Shown here one piece after another: positions 1-7,999 of a DNA stretch of 64,000 nucleotides (position 1 is its first letter; each line of letters opens with the position of its first letter). The notes under the pieces were generated by a model. The model saw only the letters and a list, made by a program, of their open reading frames with translations. It made no database searches and had not been told where the DNA came from. The DNA comes from Haloarcula marismortui ATCC 43049 (lineage in GTDB: Archaea > Halobacteriota > Halobacteria > Halobacteriales > Haloarculaceae). The position numbers and the translations under genes are program-made. Location: positions 1,364,001 to 1,428,000 of the forward strand of contig NC_006396.1 of the NCBI RefSeq assembly GCF_000011085.1. Reading direction: 5' to 3'.

Positions 1-335
1 CGATGAAGAAGTCACGGCCCGGTCACATCATCAAGGTCATCTGCAGACCGGAAGACGCTGAACGGGTCGCGCGCCGTCTCGCAGAAGCGACCGGGACGCT
101 CGGCGTGCGCGAATCCGGGGCCGGCCACCGCTGGGTCGCCGACCGGGAGTACGAGACAGTCGTACTCTCCGTTGACGGCGAGCAGTTCGAGGTCACGGTC
201 AAGATCGCAAGTGACACCGACGGCACGGTGTTCGATGTGAGCGCGGAATACGATGACGCCGCGGCTGTCGCGGACGTGACCGGACTCCCCGTCCGCGAGG
301 TGATGCACCGGGCCGAGCGGATGGTCCGGGAGTAA
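1..335 (+). CDS. larC: LarC-type nickel insertion protein, C-terminal part
   Basis: The reading frame is open from the window edge and ends at 335, so the gene begins upstream. The visible 110 residues match the conserved C-terminal domain of LarC: a GHIIKVICRPEDAERVARRL stretch, then TGTLGVRE and HRWVADRE. LarC is a CTP-dependent nickel chelatase that inserts nickel into the pyridinium bisthiocarboxylate cofactor of lactate racemase and related enzymes. The first Met in view is probably internal. The stop lies two bases from the end of the convergent gene at 338. The family call rests on recall of the motif, without a database search. Confidence 0.72.
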   Translation, partial: MKKSRPGHIIKVICRPEDAERVARRLAEATGTLGVRESGAGHRWVADREYETVVLSVDGEQFEVTVKIASDTDGTVFDVSAEYDDAAAVADVTGLPVREVMHRAERMVRE

Positions 336-337
336 CG

Positions 338-1102
338 CTATCCACTGTCGGGTTCACCCTCCTCGGTCGGACTATCGCTGTTGTGTTTGGCCAGCGCCTC
401 CTCGACGGTGAGTGCACCGGTCGCGACCTGCCGGGCGAGTTCCTCGCTGATCGCCCGGTTCGTATCGCTTGCCTCCCGCGAGCGGTCTTTGATCTTCTGG
501 AGTTCGCCGGCCGTGGGTTCGATGGTCCGGCTCTCGATTTCCTCGCCGTCGAGGCGAGCGATGTTGACCGCGGCCAGCACGTCGCCCATTCCGCGTGCGC
601 CGGAACCGAGATACGGCGTTGTCCCCGTTTCGTCGACCAGCTCCACCGGCACAGACTGGATCTCGTCGATGAGACGCGCACCGACGAGTCGCGCGCCGTC
701 GCCGATGCGAACGACCGGGTCGACCGCGTCTTCGACTTCTTCCCGAACGATTTCGGTGATGTCCGCTGCGGGCACCTGAAACGCCGCGACGACCATATCG
801 CCGTGGAGAATCGCGACGCCCGGCCGTTCGCCGGGGTCGATACCGATGACGGTGCGGCCGTCACCACCCCGAAGCGTCGAGATAACAGCTTCGACGGCTC
901 GACGCGGTGTGTCCGGGTCAGCCTGCACGAGGTCGACGCCGTCGGGGATTTCGACCGATTCCCCGGCCGCGATGACCGCGACCGCCGCCTCCTCGGGCCA
1001 TTCGTCGCCCGGTTCGATGGTTGTGAACGCCACGCCACGGTCGCGTAGCTCGTTGACGACACCGTGGTACACTTCGAAGTCCGCTGTGGCGACGACAATC
1101 AC
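338..1102 (-). CDS. RuvC-fold-like conserved hypothetical protein
   Basis: This 254-residue acidic protein is not one I can name. Residues about 89-98 read IGIDPGERPG, followed by a hydrophobic strand (VAIL), which resembles the first strand and catalytic Asp of the RNase H/RuvC/YqgF fold. The N-terminal 80 residues look like a separate alpha/beta domain (VVATADFEVYHGVVNELRDR). The tail contains ELARQVATGALTVEEALAKH, a short helical motif seen at the end of some haloarchaeal proteins. It converges on larC with almost no gap. A nuclease or resolvase role would be inference only; a second and third acidic residue of the fold cannot be assigned with confidence. Confidence 0.75.
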   Translation of the reverse strand: MIVVATADFEVYHGVVNELRDRGVAFTTIEPGDEWPEEAAVAVIAAGESVEIPDGVDLVQADPDTPRRAVEAVISTLRGGDGRTVIGIDPGERPGVAILHGDMVVAAFQVPAADITEIVREEVEDAVDPVVRIGDGARLVGARLIDEIQSVPVELVDETGTTPYLGSGARGMGDVLAAVNIARLDGEEIESRTIEPTAGELQKIKDRSREASDTNRAISEELARQVATGALTVEEALAKHNSDSPTEEGEPDSG

Positions 1103-1235
1103 GGCCGGATTTCGGTCGCCGATTACTTACAGATGTGGGAGTCCGTTGGTCCGCGTGTCTGTTGCAGATAATCGCTTGACGCGTGCTGATACATCTATGT
1201 AGAGATCTCTCTACTTCCGATTACGTTTGACTGGG

Positions 1236-1245
1236 TTTTTATAAC
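1236..1245 (+). promoter_or_regulatory. TATA box of the membrane protein gene at 1263
   Basis: TTTTTATAAC is centred about 25 bases before the start codon at 1263/1266. This is the spacing expected for a haloarchaeal leaderless transcript. Confidence 0.45.
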
Positions 1246-1262
1246 AGCTGAATGAACTGTTA

Positions 1263-2096
1263 GTGATGCGTCCGGCGGCCAGCACTGGCGGAGCGAGTAC
1301 GGCGTCCGACCCGCTGTTCGGTGGTATCAGCGGTGCCTATCTTGGCTTGCTTCTGGCACCGCCGGTGCTACCGGTTCTGGAGCGGGTCGGCGTCACCGAA
1401 GCCTGGGCGCTATACCTCGCGCTGGTCGGGACGTTCGCTGTCGTGACCACTGTAACGGGGTGGGTGCTCTCCGGTCGACCAACAGTGGCCGTCACACTCG
1501 GCGCGACTCGCGCGCGCTGGCCTCCGGTGGCGATAGCGGCCGTGTACGCCGCCGTCGGCTTTGCGTCGCTGGGGATGAGCGGTGTCAGTGGCGTGCTGGC
1601 GTTTTTCTTCGGCCTGCTGGCCTTTTTGTTCGGAGTGGCTGTCGCAGTTATGTCACAGACGCGGTACACCGCGGCAGTCACCGCAGGGGCGGAGGAGTTG
1701 ACTCGCTGGCGGGCGAGCTGGCCCGAGTCCGCACAGCGGCGGCGGTTGTACATCGGTGGGGCCATCGCGGGCGTCGCAACTGTCGGCTTCGCCATCGGCG
1801 CAGTGTTCGATATCGCCTTGCTCCAGTACACCAGTCAGGTGCTGTTCCCGTCCGGGTTCGTCCTCCTCTCGACGGGCGGAACCCGAACCGCCGTTGCGAC
1901 CGAGAACGGCCTCGAAATCAGATTGCCGGTCGCCAGACGGTTCTATGCCTGGGAAGAACTGGAATCCTACGACCTTGACGCCGAATCGCTCGTTATCACC
2001 CGCAAATGGGGGGCAGACCTGCGGTTTGCAACAGCCGAAATTGACGACGTGTCCCTCGCCGAATGGACGCTGGCCGAGCGGCTTTCGGACGACTGA
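1263..2096 (+). CDS. Predicted membrane protein, function unknown
   Basis: The 277-residue product starts at GTG 1263 or ATG 1266, directly behind a TATA-like box. The first 210 residues contain about six hydrophobic segments in pairs (for example near residues 18-35, 46-68, 75-95, 104-128, 163-190). The soluble C-terminus has a repeated W/D/E pattern (YAWEELESYDLDAESLVI) that resembles a PH-like domain often fused to membrane proteins. The protein is an integral membrane protein of unknown role. The next gene, radB, starts about 55 bases downstream but has its own promoter-like sequence, so an operon is not needed. Confidence 0.75.
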   Translation: MMRPAASTGGASTASDPLFGGISGAYLGLLLAPPVLPVLERVGVTEAWALYLALVGTFAVVTTVTGWVLSGRPTVAVTLGATRARWPPVAIAAVYAAVGFASLGMSGVSGVLAFFFGLLAFLFGVAVAVMSQTRYTAAVTAGAEELTRWRASWPESAQRRRLYIGGAIAGVATVGFAIGAVFDIALLQYTSQVLFPSGFVLLSTGGTRTAVATENGLEIRLPVARRFYAWEELESYDLDAESLVITRKWGADLRFATAEIDDVSLAEWTLAERLSDD

Positions 2097-2118
2097 CAGC
2101 AGTGCCGTCAGGTACCAG

Positions 2119-2128
2119 TGTTTTTACC
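2119..2128 (+). promoter_or_regulatory. TATA box of radB
   Basis: TGTTTTTACC lies about 27 bases before GTG 2151. It would place a leaderless start exactly at 2151 and argues against the upstream GTG at 2118, which lies inside this box. Confidence 0.45.
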
Positions 2129-2150
2129 CGAACCTGCCCAACCATTGCCC

Positions 2151-2861
2151 GTGAGTGAGTACGTCTCGACTGGGTGTGACGCGATTGACGACCTTCTGGG
2201 TGGTGGGCTGGAGCGCGGTGCGGTCACGCAGGTGTACGGCCCGCCAGCGGCCGGCAAGACAAACTTCGCCCTCTCGGCGGTGATGGAAGTCGCCGCCGCC
2301 GGCGACGCGGCGCTGTACATCGACACCGAAGGCCTCTCGGCAGACCGGATGGAGCAGGTCGCAAGGGGCCGCGCACGTGGGACGGCTCAGACTGTGGACG
2401 ACCTCGCCGGTCGACTCATCATTACGGAGGCACTGGACTACGACGAACAGACCGAGGCTGTCCAGGACGCCGCCGAGTTCGCCGCCGAAGTCGAACTCAT
2501 CGTACTGGACAGCGCGACCGGGTTCTACCGGCTCCGCCGGGACGACGAGGACGGCGGCGAGACACTACGGGACGTGGCCCGCCAGATTACTCACCTGCTC
2601 TCGCTGGCCCGCAAGCACGACATTGCCGTCCTGTACACCAATCAGGTGTTCACCGACCCGGACAGCGACCGCTCGACGGCGCTTGGCGGCCACACCCTGA
2701 ACCACTGGTCCGGCGCAATCGTCCGTCTGGACCGGTTCCGCGGCGGCAACCGTCGCGCCACGCTGGAGAAACACCGCGCCAAACCGGCCGGCGACACGGC
2801 CCAGTTCCGTATCACCGACTCGGGACTCGTGGGCGACGACACGCCCGAAACGCCGCAGTAG
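2151..2861 (+). CDS. radB: DNA repair and recombination protein RadB
   Basis: RadB is the RecA/Rad51 paralogue of euryarchaea and assists RadA in homologous recombination. The 236-residue protein has a Walker A at residues 30-37 (GPPAAGKT) and a Walker B-like VELIVLDSATG near residues 107-117. A LDSATGFYRLRR segment and ALGGHTLNHW are typical of RadB. It lacks the N-terminal helix-hairpin-helix domain of RadA, as expected. I chose GTG 2151 because a TATA box sits at 2119-2128 and the protein then begins SEYVSTG, which is the usual RadB start. Its GC content and codon use match the flanking core genes. Confidence 0.93.
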   Translation: MSEYVSTGCDAIDDLLGGGLERGAVTQVYGPPAAGKTNFALSAVMEVAAAGDAALYIDTEGLSADRMEQVARGRARGTAQTVDDLAGRLIITEALDYDEQTEAVQDAAEFAAEVELIVLDSATGFYRLRRDDEDGGETLRDVARQITHLLSLARKHDIAVLYTNQVFTDPDSDRSTALGGHTLNHWSGAIVRLDRFRGGNRRATLEKHRAKPAGDTAQFRITDSGLVGDDTPETPQ

Positions 2862-3171
2862 GTCGCTCGAATCTCGACACCGGGCTCGGGCGCGCGCCGT
2901 CGCGGCGACGGCCGCGTCGTAAGCGCGAGGGACGAGTCGCACAGGCGAGCGAAGCGAGCCGAGCAACGCAGTCGGCTGGGGAGGCGTGTGGTTGTCGCTG
3001 CTTCGTGGTGCTATGATTCAGGATGCATACCGCGCGAGCGGAGTGAGCGCGGTTTCACTCCGAGCGCGTTCGTAGAACGCGACTCGGAGGTCGTTTTTAG
3101 CGTAGATTTTTGCAAAGGGGGTTCCCACAGCGCCGCAGGCGCGAGGAAACCCCCTGCAGTAAAAAGGTACT
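2862..3171. other. Gene-free intergenic stretch with two strong hairpins
   Basis: No convincing gene lies between radB and the convergent phoU-like gene. Two inverted repeats stand out. CTCCGAG at 3058-3064 pairs with CTCGGAG at 3083-3089, with an inner CGCGTTC/GAACGCG stem. GGGGGTT at 3117-3123 pairs with AACCCCC at 3148-3154, with an inner GCGCC/GGCGC stem. T-rich stretches follow the first hairpin (3093-3096 and 3105-3110). They may be transcription terminators for the two converging genes or a structured RNA. Confidence 0.4.
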
Positions 3172-3852
3172 TCAGTAGATGAGGTCGTCGTCGTTCTCGA
3201 CCATGTACAGCGTCCGCGCGGCGATATTGACGGCGTGGTCCCCGACCCGCTCGATGTCACGAACCGTCAGCAGGAGCCGGGACACGTCGGCCATCAGTTG
3301 CTCGATTTCGGCTTCGCTGGAGTCGGCGTCGATTTCGCGCTCGATGAGGTCACGAACGACCATCTCGGAGGCGGCTTCACACCGTTCGTCCACCTCGTCG
3401 TCGATGTCGGCGATGGTATAGCACTGGTCGGCATCCTCGCTGCCGTAAGCATCCATGGCGTTCTCGACCATCTCTATCGTCACGTCGGCAACGTCCTGTA
3501 TGTCGACCTCGGGATACACATCGCGGTCGGCCTCAAGCGAGTACTCGCCGAGGTTCGTGGCGAGGTCACCGATCCGTTCGAGGTCGGTAATGATCTTGAA
3601 CGACGCGGCGATAAAGCGGAGATCGGACGCGACTGGCTGTTGCAGCGCCAGCAGGTCGATACAGTCCTGTTCGAGGTCGAGATACAGCTGATTGATCTCG
3701 TGGTCGCCCTCAATGACCTCCTGGGCCATCGCTTCGTCTTTCTGTTCGAGCGCATCCAGCCCAAGCCGGAGCCGCTCGAGGACGATCTCTGACATATAGA
3801 GGACATCCTCGCGGAGCGAGTTCAGCCCCTCCTGATAGGAATCGCGTGGCAT
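3172..3852 (-). CDS. phoU: PhoU family phosphate-signalling regulator
   Basis: The 226-residue protein has the two three-helix PhoU repeats. The first includes SDLRFIAASFKIITDLERIG and the second LLLTVRDIERVGDHAVNIA; each carries the E/D-rich metal-binding signature (ERIGDLATN and ERVGDHAVN). PhoU proteins modulate Pst phosphate transport and phosphate sensing in the cytoplasm. The ATG at 3852 gives the usual MPRDSYQ start; an in-frame ATG at 3879 would add nine residues. No pst genes are visible nearby, so this is a stand-alone PhoU-like regulator. Paralogues exist in haloarchaea, so the gene symbol names the family and not the exact orthologue. Confidence 0.9.
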   Translation of the reverse strand: MPRDSYQEGLNSLREDVLYMSEIVLERLRLGLDALEQKDEAMAQEVIEGDHEINQLYLDLEQDCIDLLALQQPVASDLRFIAASFKIITDLERIGDLATNLGEYSLEADRDVYPEVDIQDVADVTIEMVENAMDAYGSEDADQCYTIADIDDEVDERCEAASEMVVRDLIEREIDADSSEAEIEQLMADVSRLLLTVRDIERVGDHAVNIAARTLYMVENDDDLIY

Positions 3853-3980
3853 AGTCCGGAATGTGCTAGTGGTATGCATCAGCCTTTCCCTTCTCCCAAT
3901 ATCTCCCGATACCGGCCGGCGTCGCGGTGCGGCGGACGTGCTATGCAGGGACAGGCTCACTCGACGGCAAGAAACGATTA

Positions 3981-4289
3981 TTATGGCGCGGTCTCGGCGT
4001 CGTTACGGGGATGAATGGCAAGCGTCGTTGCGTCGCCGAGTGCCATCCCGCCCTCAATGCGTTCGACACGCAACACCACATCTTGCGGCGTTGCACAGCC
4101 ACAGCTCACGAACTCGGCCCACTCCTCGCCGACGGCCACCGGGCCGCCGTGGGCGCGTCGGAGGTACTGTTGATAGGTGTCCCCGCGAAGTTCGTCAACG
4201 ATCCACGCGGTATCGACGCCGGACCACGGGTCCCCATCGGCGGCGCTGGGGGCAAACGAGAGCACGATACGGTCCGCAACGGGAGCCAT
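3981..4289 (-). CDS. Conserved hypothetical protein, 102 aa
   Basis: I do not recognise this small protein. It is compact and slightly acidic, with a GVDTAWIVDELRGDTYQQYL segment and FVSCGCATPQDVVLRVERIEGG. The paired Cys (CGC) could bind metal. It lies between phoU and trkA on the same strand, with gaps of about 130 and 55 bases. Codon use and GC content match the core genes, which supports it being real. Confidence 0.6.
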   Translation of the reverse strand: MAPVADRIVLSFAPSAADGDPWSGVDTAWIVDELRGDTYQQYLRRAHGGPVAVGEEWAEFVSCGCATPQDVVLRVERIEGGMALGDATTLAIHPRNDAETAP

Positions 4290-4344
4290 ACACTAATTAC
4301 GGCGGGAGACAGGCTTAGTCCCTTGGGAGCCCCACTCAGAACGG

Positions 4345-5676
4345 TTACAATTTGTCGTTGACCGCTTCCAGACAATCGGCGTCAACGAACACTACGACGT
4401 GGTCGCCAGGTTCGATGACGGTATCACCACGGGGGATGACCAGTTCGCCGTCGCGGCTGATAGCCCCGATGACTACGCCGGTCGGCAGTTCCTGTACTGA
4501 TTCCTGAATTGGCCGCCCAGCGAGGACGCTGTCGGCGGCTATCTCGATTTCTAGCACCTCGGCGCGGTCGGATTCGATGATGGCGACCTTTGTCGCGTCG
4601 TACTCCCGGGTGAATCGCGTGATCTCTTCGGCGGTCGTCTCACGGGGATTGACAGCTACATCGACGCCGACAGCCTCAAACAGGTCGACGTACTCGCCAG
4701 AGTTGACGACGGCGACGGTTCGCTCCGCACCGAGTCGCTTGGCCAGCAGTGTCACCAGGAGGTTCTTTTCGTCGCTGTCGAGCGTCGCAACCACGGCGTC
4801 GGCGTCTGAGACGTGTTCCCGTTCGAGGAACTCGCTATCCGTTGCATCACTCTCTAGCACGGTTGTTCCCTGCAGGTCCTCCGCAAGCTCACGCGCCCTG
4901 TCGTGGTCTTGCTCGATGAGCCGTGGTTTGATCCCACGATCCTGCAGCAGTCGTGCGGTGTGATAGCCGACATCGCTTCCACCAACAATAACGACGTTCT
5001 GCGTCGTCTTTGACTCCGGTGTGATTTCAGACGCAAACAGACGAACGCTTTCACAACTACCGATAACGATGATGTCGTCTCCTTCCCTGATAACGGTCTC
5101 TCCGCGTGGGATAATGACTTCGTCACCGCGCAGCACGGCAGCGAAGGTTAGTGACTCGTAGCGGTCGGCCTCCGCGACGGTCTGGTCCGCGATCGGGCTC
5201 GATTCACGCACCTCGAACTCACCCATCTGGACCTGTCCGTCGACGAATGTTTCCACGTCGCGCGAGCCTGGAAGCCCGATTACTCGGGCGATATTCTCCG
5301 CAGTGAGCAGGTTTGTCGCAACCATGTGGTCCACACCGAAGGCGGCCCCTGACTTTTCCCACGTCCGGAGGAACTTCGCACTCTTGACGCGGGAAATGGT
5401 GAATGGGTCAGCGGCCGTTATCGCCGTCCCACAGGTGACGATATTCGTTTCGTCATCGTCGGTGCTGGCGATGAGTACGTCGGCTTTTTCGATACCGGCC
5501 TCCGAGAGCGTGTCGAGTTCCGCACCGTCCCCTTCGACACCGAGTACGTCAGCCTCGTACATCAAGGCCTCAACGCGGTCAGGGTCAATATCTACGACGG
5601 CGACTTCGTGGCTTTTCGCGAGGCTTTCAGCGATGTTCGAACCGACCTCGCCCGCACCGACGATTACGATATACAC
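4345..5676 (-). CDS. trkA: Trk potassium uptake system regulator TrkA
   Basis: TrkA is the cytoplasmic NAD(H)/nucleotide-binding ring subunit that gates the TrkH/KtrB potassium channel, which is central to the high-potassium cytoplasm of haloarchaea. The 443-residue protein holds two tandem RCK modules. The first Rossmann motif GAGEVG is at residues 7-12, followed by VVDIDPDRVEAL; the second starts near residue 230 with VVIVGGSDVGYH. Each N-domain is followed by an RCK_C domain, with similar endings IPRGETVIREGDDIIVIG and IPRGDTVIEPGDHVVVFV. I chose GTG 5676 because it gives the usual VYIVIVGAGEVG start; the longer frame to 5790 would add unlikely residues. No trkH gene is adjacent in this window. 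Confidence 0.93.
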   Translation of the reverse strand: MYIVIVGAGEVGSNIAESLAKSHEVAVVDIDPDRVEALMYEADVLGVEGDGAELDTLSEAGIEKADVLIASTDDDETNIVTCGTAITAADPFTISRVKSAKFLRTWEKSGAAFGVDHMVATNLLTAENIARVIGLPGSRDVETFVDGQVQMGEFEVRESSPIADQTVAEADRYESLTFAAVLRGDEVIIPRGETVIREGDDIIVIGSCESVRLFASEITPESKTTQNVVIVGGSDVGYHTARLLQDRGIKPRLIEQDHDRARELAEDLQGTTVLESDATDSEFLEREHVSDADAVVATLDSDEKNLLVTLLAKRLGAERTVAVVNSGEYVDLFEAVGVDVAVNPRETTAEEITRFTREYDATKVAIIESDRAEVLEIEIAADSVLAGRPIQESVQELPTGVVIGAISRDGELVIPRGDTVIEPGDHVVVFVDADCLEAVNDKL

Positions 5677-5829
5677 GGCTGCGCCTCCGCCTGATACATA
5701 TGCACCACCTTTCCACTGACACGTGAAGTGTATTTTCATCCGAGCGGCGAGCCCGGTCTTCCGGGGTAGACAAGCTACCAAACCCGGCACAGATGCTGCT
5801 CCGTCGGTGAGGTGTAGCCTTCGAGGCGC

Positions 5830-5958
5830 TTACGGCTCATCTCTGAGCGGCACGTCTAACCAGGGACAGAGGGCTGACCGACGTTGGAACCGTTCGACCG
5901 AATCGAACGACTCTTTCGTCTCTTCGATCGCCTTTCGCATACTGGCGTAGTCGGTCAT
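5830..5958 (-). CDS. Possible small protein, 42 aa
   Basis: A short ORF on the minus strand starts at ATG 5958 and ends with TAA at 5830-5832. The product begins MTDYASMRKAIEETKESFDS and ends PWLDVPLRDEP. It has an amphipathic, acidic helix and haloarchaeal codon use, and the flanking DNA is otherwise non-coding. It is unsupported beyond this and could be chance. Confidence 0.35.
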   Translation of the reverse strand: MTDYASMRKAIEETKESFDSVERFQRRSALCPWLDVPLRDEP

Positions 5959-6212
5959 ACGACACTCTCTCTGTCTCCCCACCGTTTGATTATATGCTTC
6001 TTTACGCCCGCTATCTCCCTAGTAGACGCGTACTTCTGCCGGCCAGTTCAGGGAACCAGCGTCAAAAACTGTGCCACAATAGCTACACGGGTCTTTCGTC
6101 GCGGCCCTGTCTAACACGCAGCGGCCGTCTGACGGACTGCTCAGTACAGTACCAGGTGGCTACTACCCCATCGCTGATCAGTATAGTGTTACTTCTGGCC
6201 GAACAGACAGGC

Positions 6213-6761
6213 TTAGTGACTAATTGCGGACGCAAGTATGAGGACGAGGCAGTGAACGGCGACGAGTCCGAGAAGCAGTACCGTTCTGGCCGCCGGTGGA
6301 CTCACGACCGCGGCTGCGCCTATCGCCACCGTCAGGACACGCACGACGGTCTCGGGTCGGAAGCTGTCGCTTGACTGCTCCTCGGTTGTGCGGGCCGCTT
6401 CGAACTGATCTCTGATAGCGCCGAATCTGGGGCCCTGACGGACCTGCTTTTGATCTTGCTTGTACTCGACCAGTCCGACAGCGTCGAGCTTGGGCAGGTG
6501 TGTCTGACAGAGTGAAATGTACACACTGTCGTAGAGCTCGTCACTATCGGTTTCTGCATCGGCGACAATGCTTGCGACCTGCTGGCCCAGTGCACTGACG
6601 GATAGCGCTGTCTCGTGTTCGGCAAGACAGTGCAAGCATACGCGGCGGCGCTCGTTACCGAGAATATCGAACATCGTCGCATCATCAAGGCCGGTCTGGT
6701 CTGGCGGCTCCGTCGTTTTCCCGGTCGCAAGGACAGCGTCGAGTCCCACTGTCGGTCGCAT
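6213..6761 (-). CDS. DUF7344-type winged-helix protein with membrane segment
   Basis: The 182-residue protein has an N-terminal winged-helix-like domain (TMFDILGNERRRVCLHCL, then VYISLCQTHLPKLDAVGLVEY). These are the hallmarks of the haloarchaeal DUF7344 family. The C-terminus carries one or two hydrophobic segments (VVRVLTVAIGAAAVV and TVLLLGLVAVHCLVLILA). It is therefore probably a membrane-tethered DNA-binding regulator. A paralogue lies just downstream at 6817-7530 in the same orientation, transcribed before it. The target is unknown. Confidence 0.8.
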   Translation of the reverse strand: MRPTVGLDAVLATGKTTEPPDQTGLDDATMFDILGNERRRVCLHCLAEHETALSVSALGQQVASIVADAETDSDELYDSVYISLCQTHLPKLDAVGLVEYKQDQKQVRQGPRFGAIRDQFEAARTTEEQSSDSFRPETVVRVLTVAIGAAAVVSPPAARTVLLLGLVAVHCLVLILASAISH

Positions 6762-6816
6762 ATATCATCCCCCCTCGGATGGACCGCTGTGTGCACACAT
6801 CTGTCCAGTACGTAGC

Positions 6817-7530
6817 TTACCGAACCGCATCGAGAGCGGCACGTAGCCGGTCAGCAACCGACTGCGGTGCTGACAGTGACAGCCGATGGCTCGCCGCCAG
6901 TGCTACAAACACCACACTCACGACGAGCGCGACTGCGACGCCTGACACTGTGGTCCCGCTGAGTGCGAGTCCACCGACCGCAATCAGTGTCGCACACGCG
7001 GTCCCGAGATACCGACCGGACCACCGCTCACCGGCCGATGTGTGGGCAGCTGTCCGAGCGTGCTCAGTGACTGACTCGGTCGACGGCGTCGACTCCGCAG
7101 CCGTCGTCGACAGAAGCGTTGGCTCCTCGTCGAGATATTTATCGAAGGAGTTCGCGAGCGCGGTCGCTTCGACGAGTCCCCGGTCCTGGTTGTAGTTGAT
7201 GACGCCCGCATCGTCCATCTTTGGGAGGTGGGACTGGTACAGCGCGATGTAGACGCGCTGGCGCTCTTTCGAGCGGAGCGAGTCGACCGTCGTGTCGTGT
7301 TCCAGCGCCGCGATGTGTTCTGCGATGTCGCTCATATCAGCCGGCTCATCGCCGGGGTGCTCGTGGAGGTACTTGAGGACCAGACGGCGACGGCGACACT
7401 GGAGAACGTGGAAGAGGTCGTCGCGGGTGAGTTCGTCGTCCGATGGGGAGTCCGCAGACGGTGACTCGTCTGTCACGGACTCCTCAGCCTCGGTTGCCGT
7501 GGGTTCGGAAGTCGTTTCAGCTATCGACAT
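6817..7530 (-). CDS. DUF7344-type winged-helix protein, paralogue
   Basis: The 237-residue protein repeats the architecture of the gene at 6213. A disordered acidic N-terminus (residues 1-38) precedes DDLFHVLQCRRRRLVLKYL and VYIALYQSHLPKMDDAGVINY, the winged-helix core. A C-terminal hydrophobic pair lies near residues 178-213 (YLGTACATLIAVGGLALSG, VSGVAVALVVSVVFVALA). The two genes lie in tandem 55 bases apart and may be co-transcribed from upstream of 7530. I infer a duplicated membrane-bound regulator. No cognate sensor or operator is visible. Confidence 0.8.
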   Translation of the reverse strand: MSIAETTSEPTATEAEESVTDESPSADSPSDDELTRDDLFHVLQCRRRRLVLKYLHEHPGDEPADMSDIAEHIAALEHDTTVDSLRSKERQRVYIALYQSHLPKMDDAGVINYNQDRGLVEATALANSFDKYLDEEPTLLSTTAAESTPSTESVTEHARTAAHTSAGERWSGRYLGTACATLIAVGGLALSGTTVSGVAVALVVSVVFVALAASHRLSLSAPQSVADRLRAALDAVR

Positions 7531-7999
7531 GTGCTCTCCTTATCCAGCACCCGACATATACCGGGTCGACTGTTCCGCCGATTGCGACTGTTTCATCGAT
7601 TTAGCGGGCCTGTAATGCTGACTTACCCCGGCAACGATACGATTGAAACGGCCGCTGAAGCCCCTATCAGCCCATATTTCGGTATTTCTGCACAGGTGTT
7701 ACTGTCTATTACTGTTTCACGCACCATACTGAATTGTTTCACCGTTTCGACGGTAGTTAGTGGATTCTATTTTACATATTTGAGATGTGTTAGGTGCTAA
7801 AATCAGGCTGGTTCTGCTGTTTTCCAGGCTTAGAAGGCCTAAAATCGGGAACGAAGCGTACGTTTATATCTGCCGGACGGTGTCGTAGGCCCATTCCGGA
7901 CCACCGTGGCAGCGGCGGACAGGTGTGTTCGGCGGAGACTCACCCCTCACTGTGCAGTGATGCCACTGGCAACCCAGCTACCCCGGTCTGTGAGCCGGC
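7531..7999. other. Intergenic region, no gene seen
   Basis: About 470 bases between the start of the DUF7344 gene and the end of the next minus-strand gene. It holds an AT-rich middle (7670-7800) that could serve as promoter for 6817-7530. A segment TTTAGCGGGCCTGTAATGCT at 7600-7619 has a near copy at 21859-21878. I see no coding frame. Confidence 0.4.

Noticed and set aside
199-1098. Long open frame opposite the RuvC-like gene
   Set aside because: It is Ser/Arg/Pro-rich, typical of a shadow frame in GC-rich haloarchaeal DNA; the 338-1102 frame has normal acidic composition.
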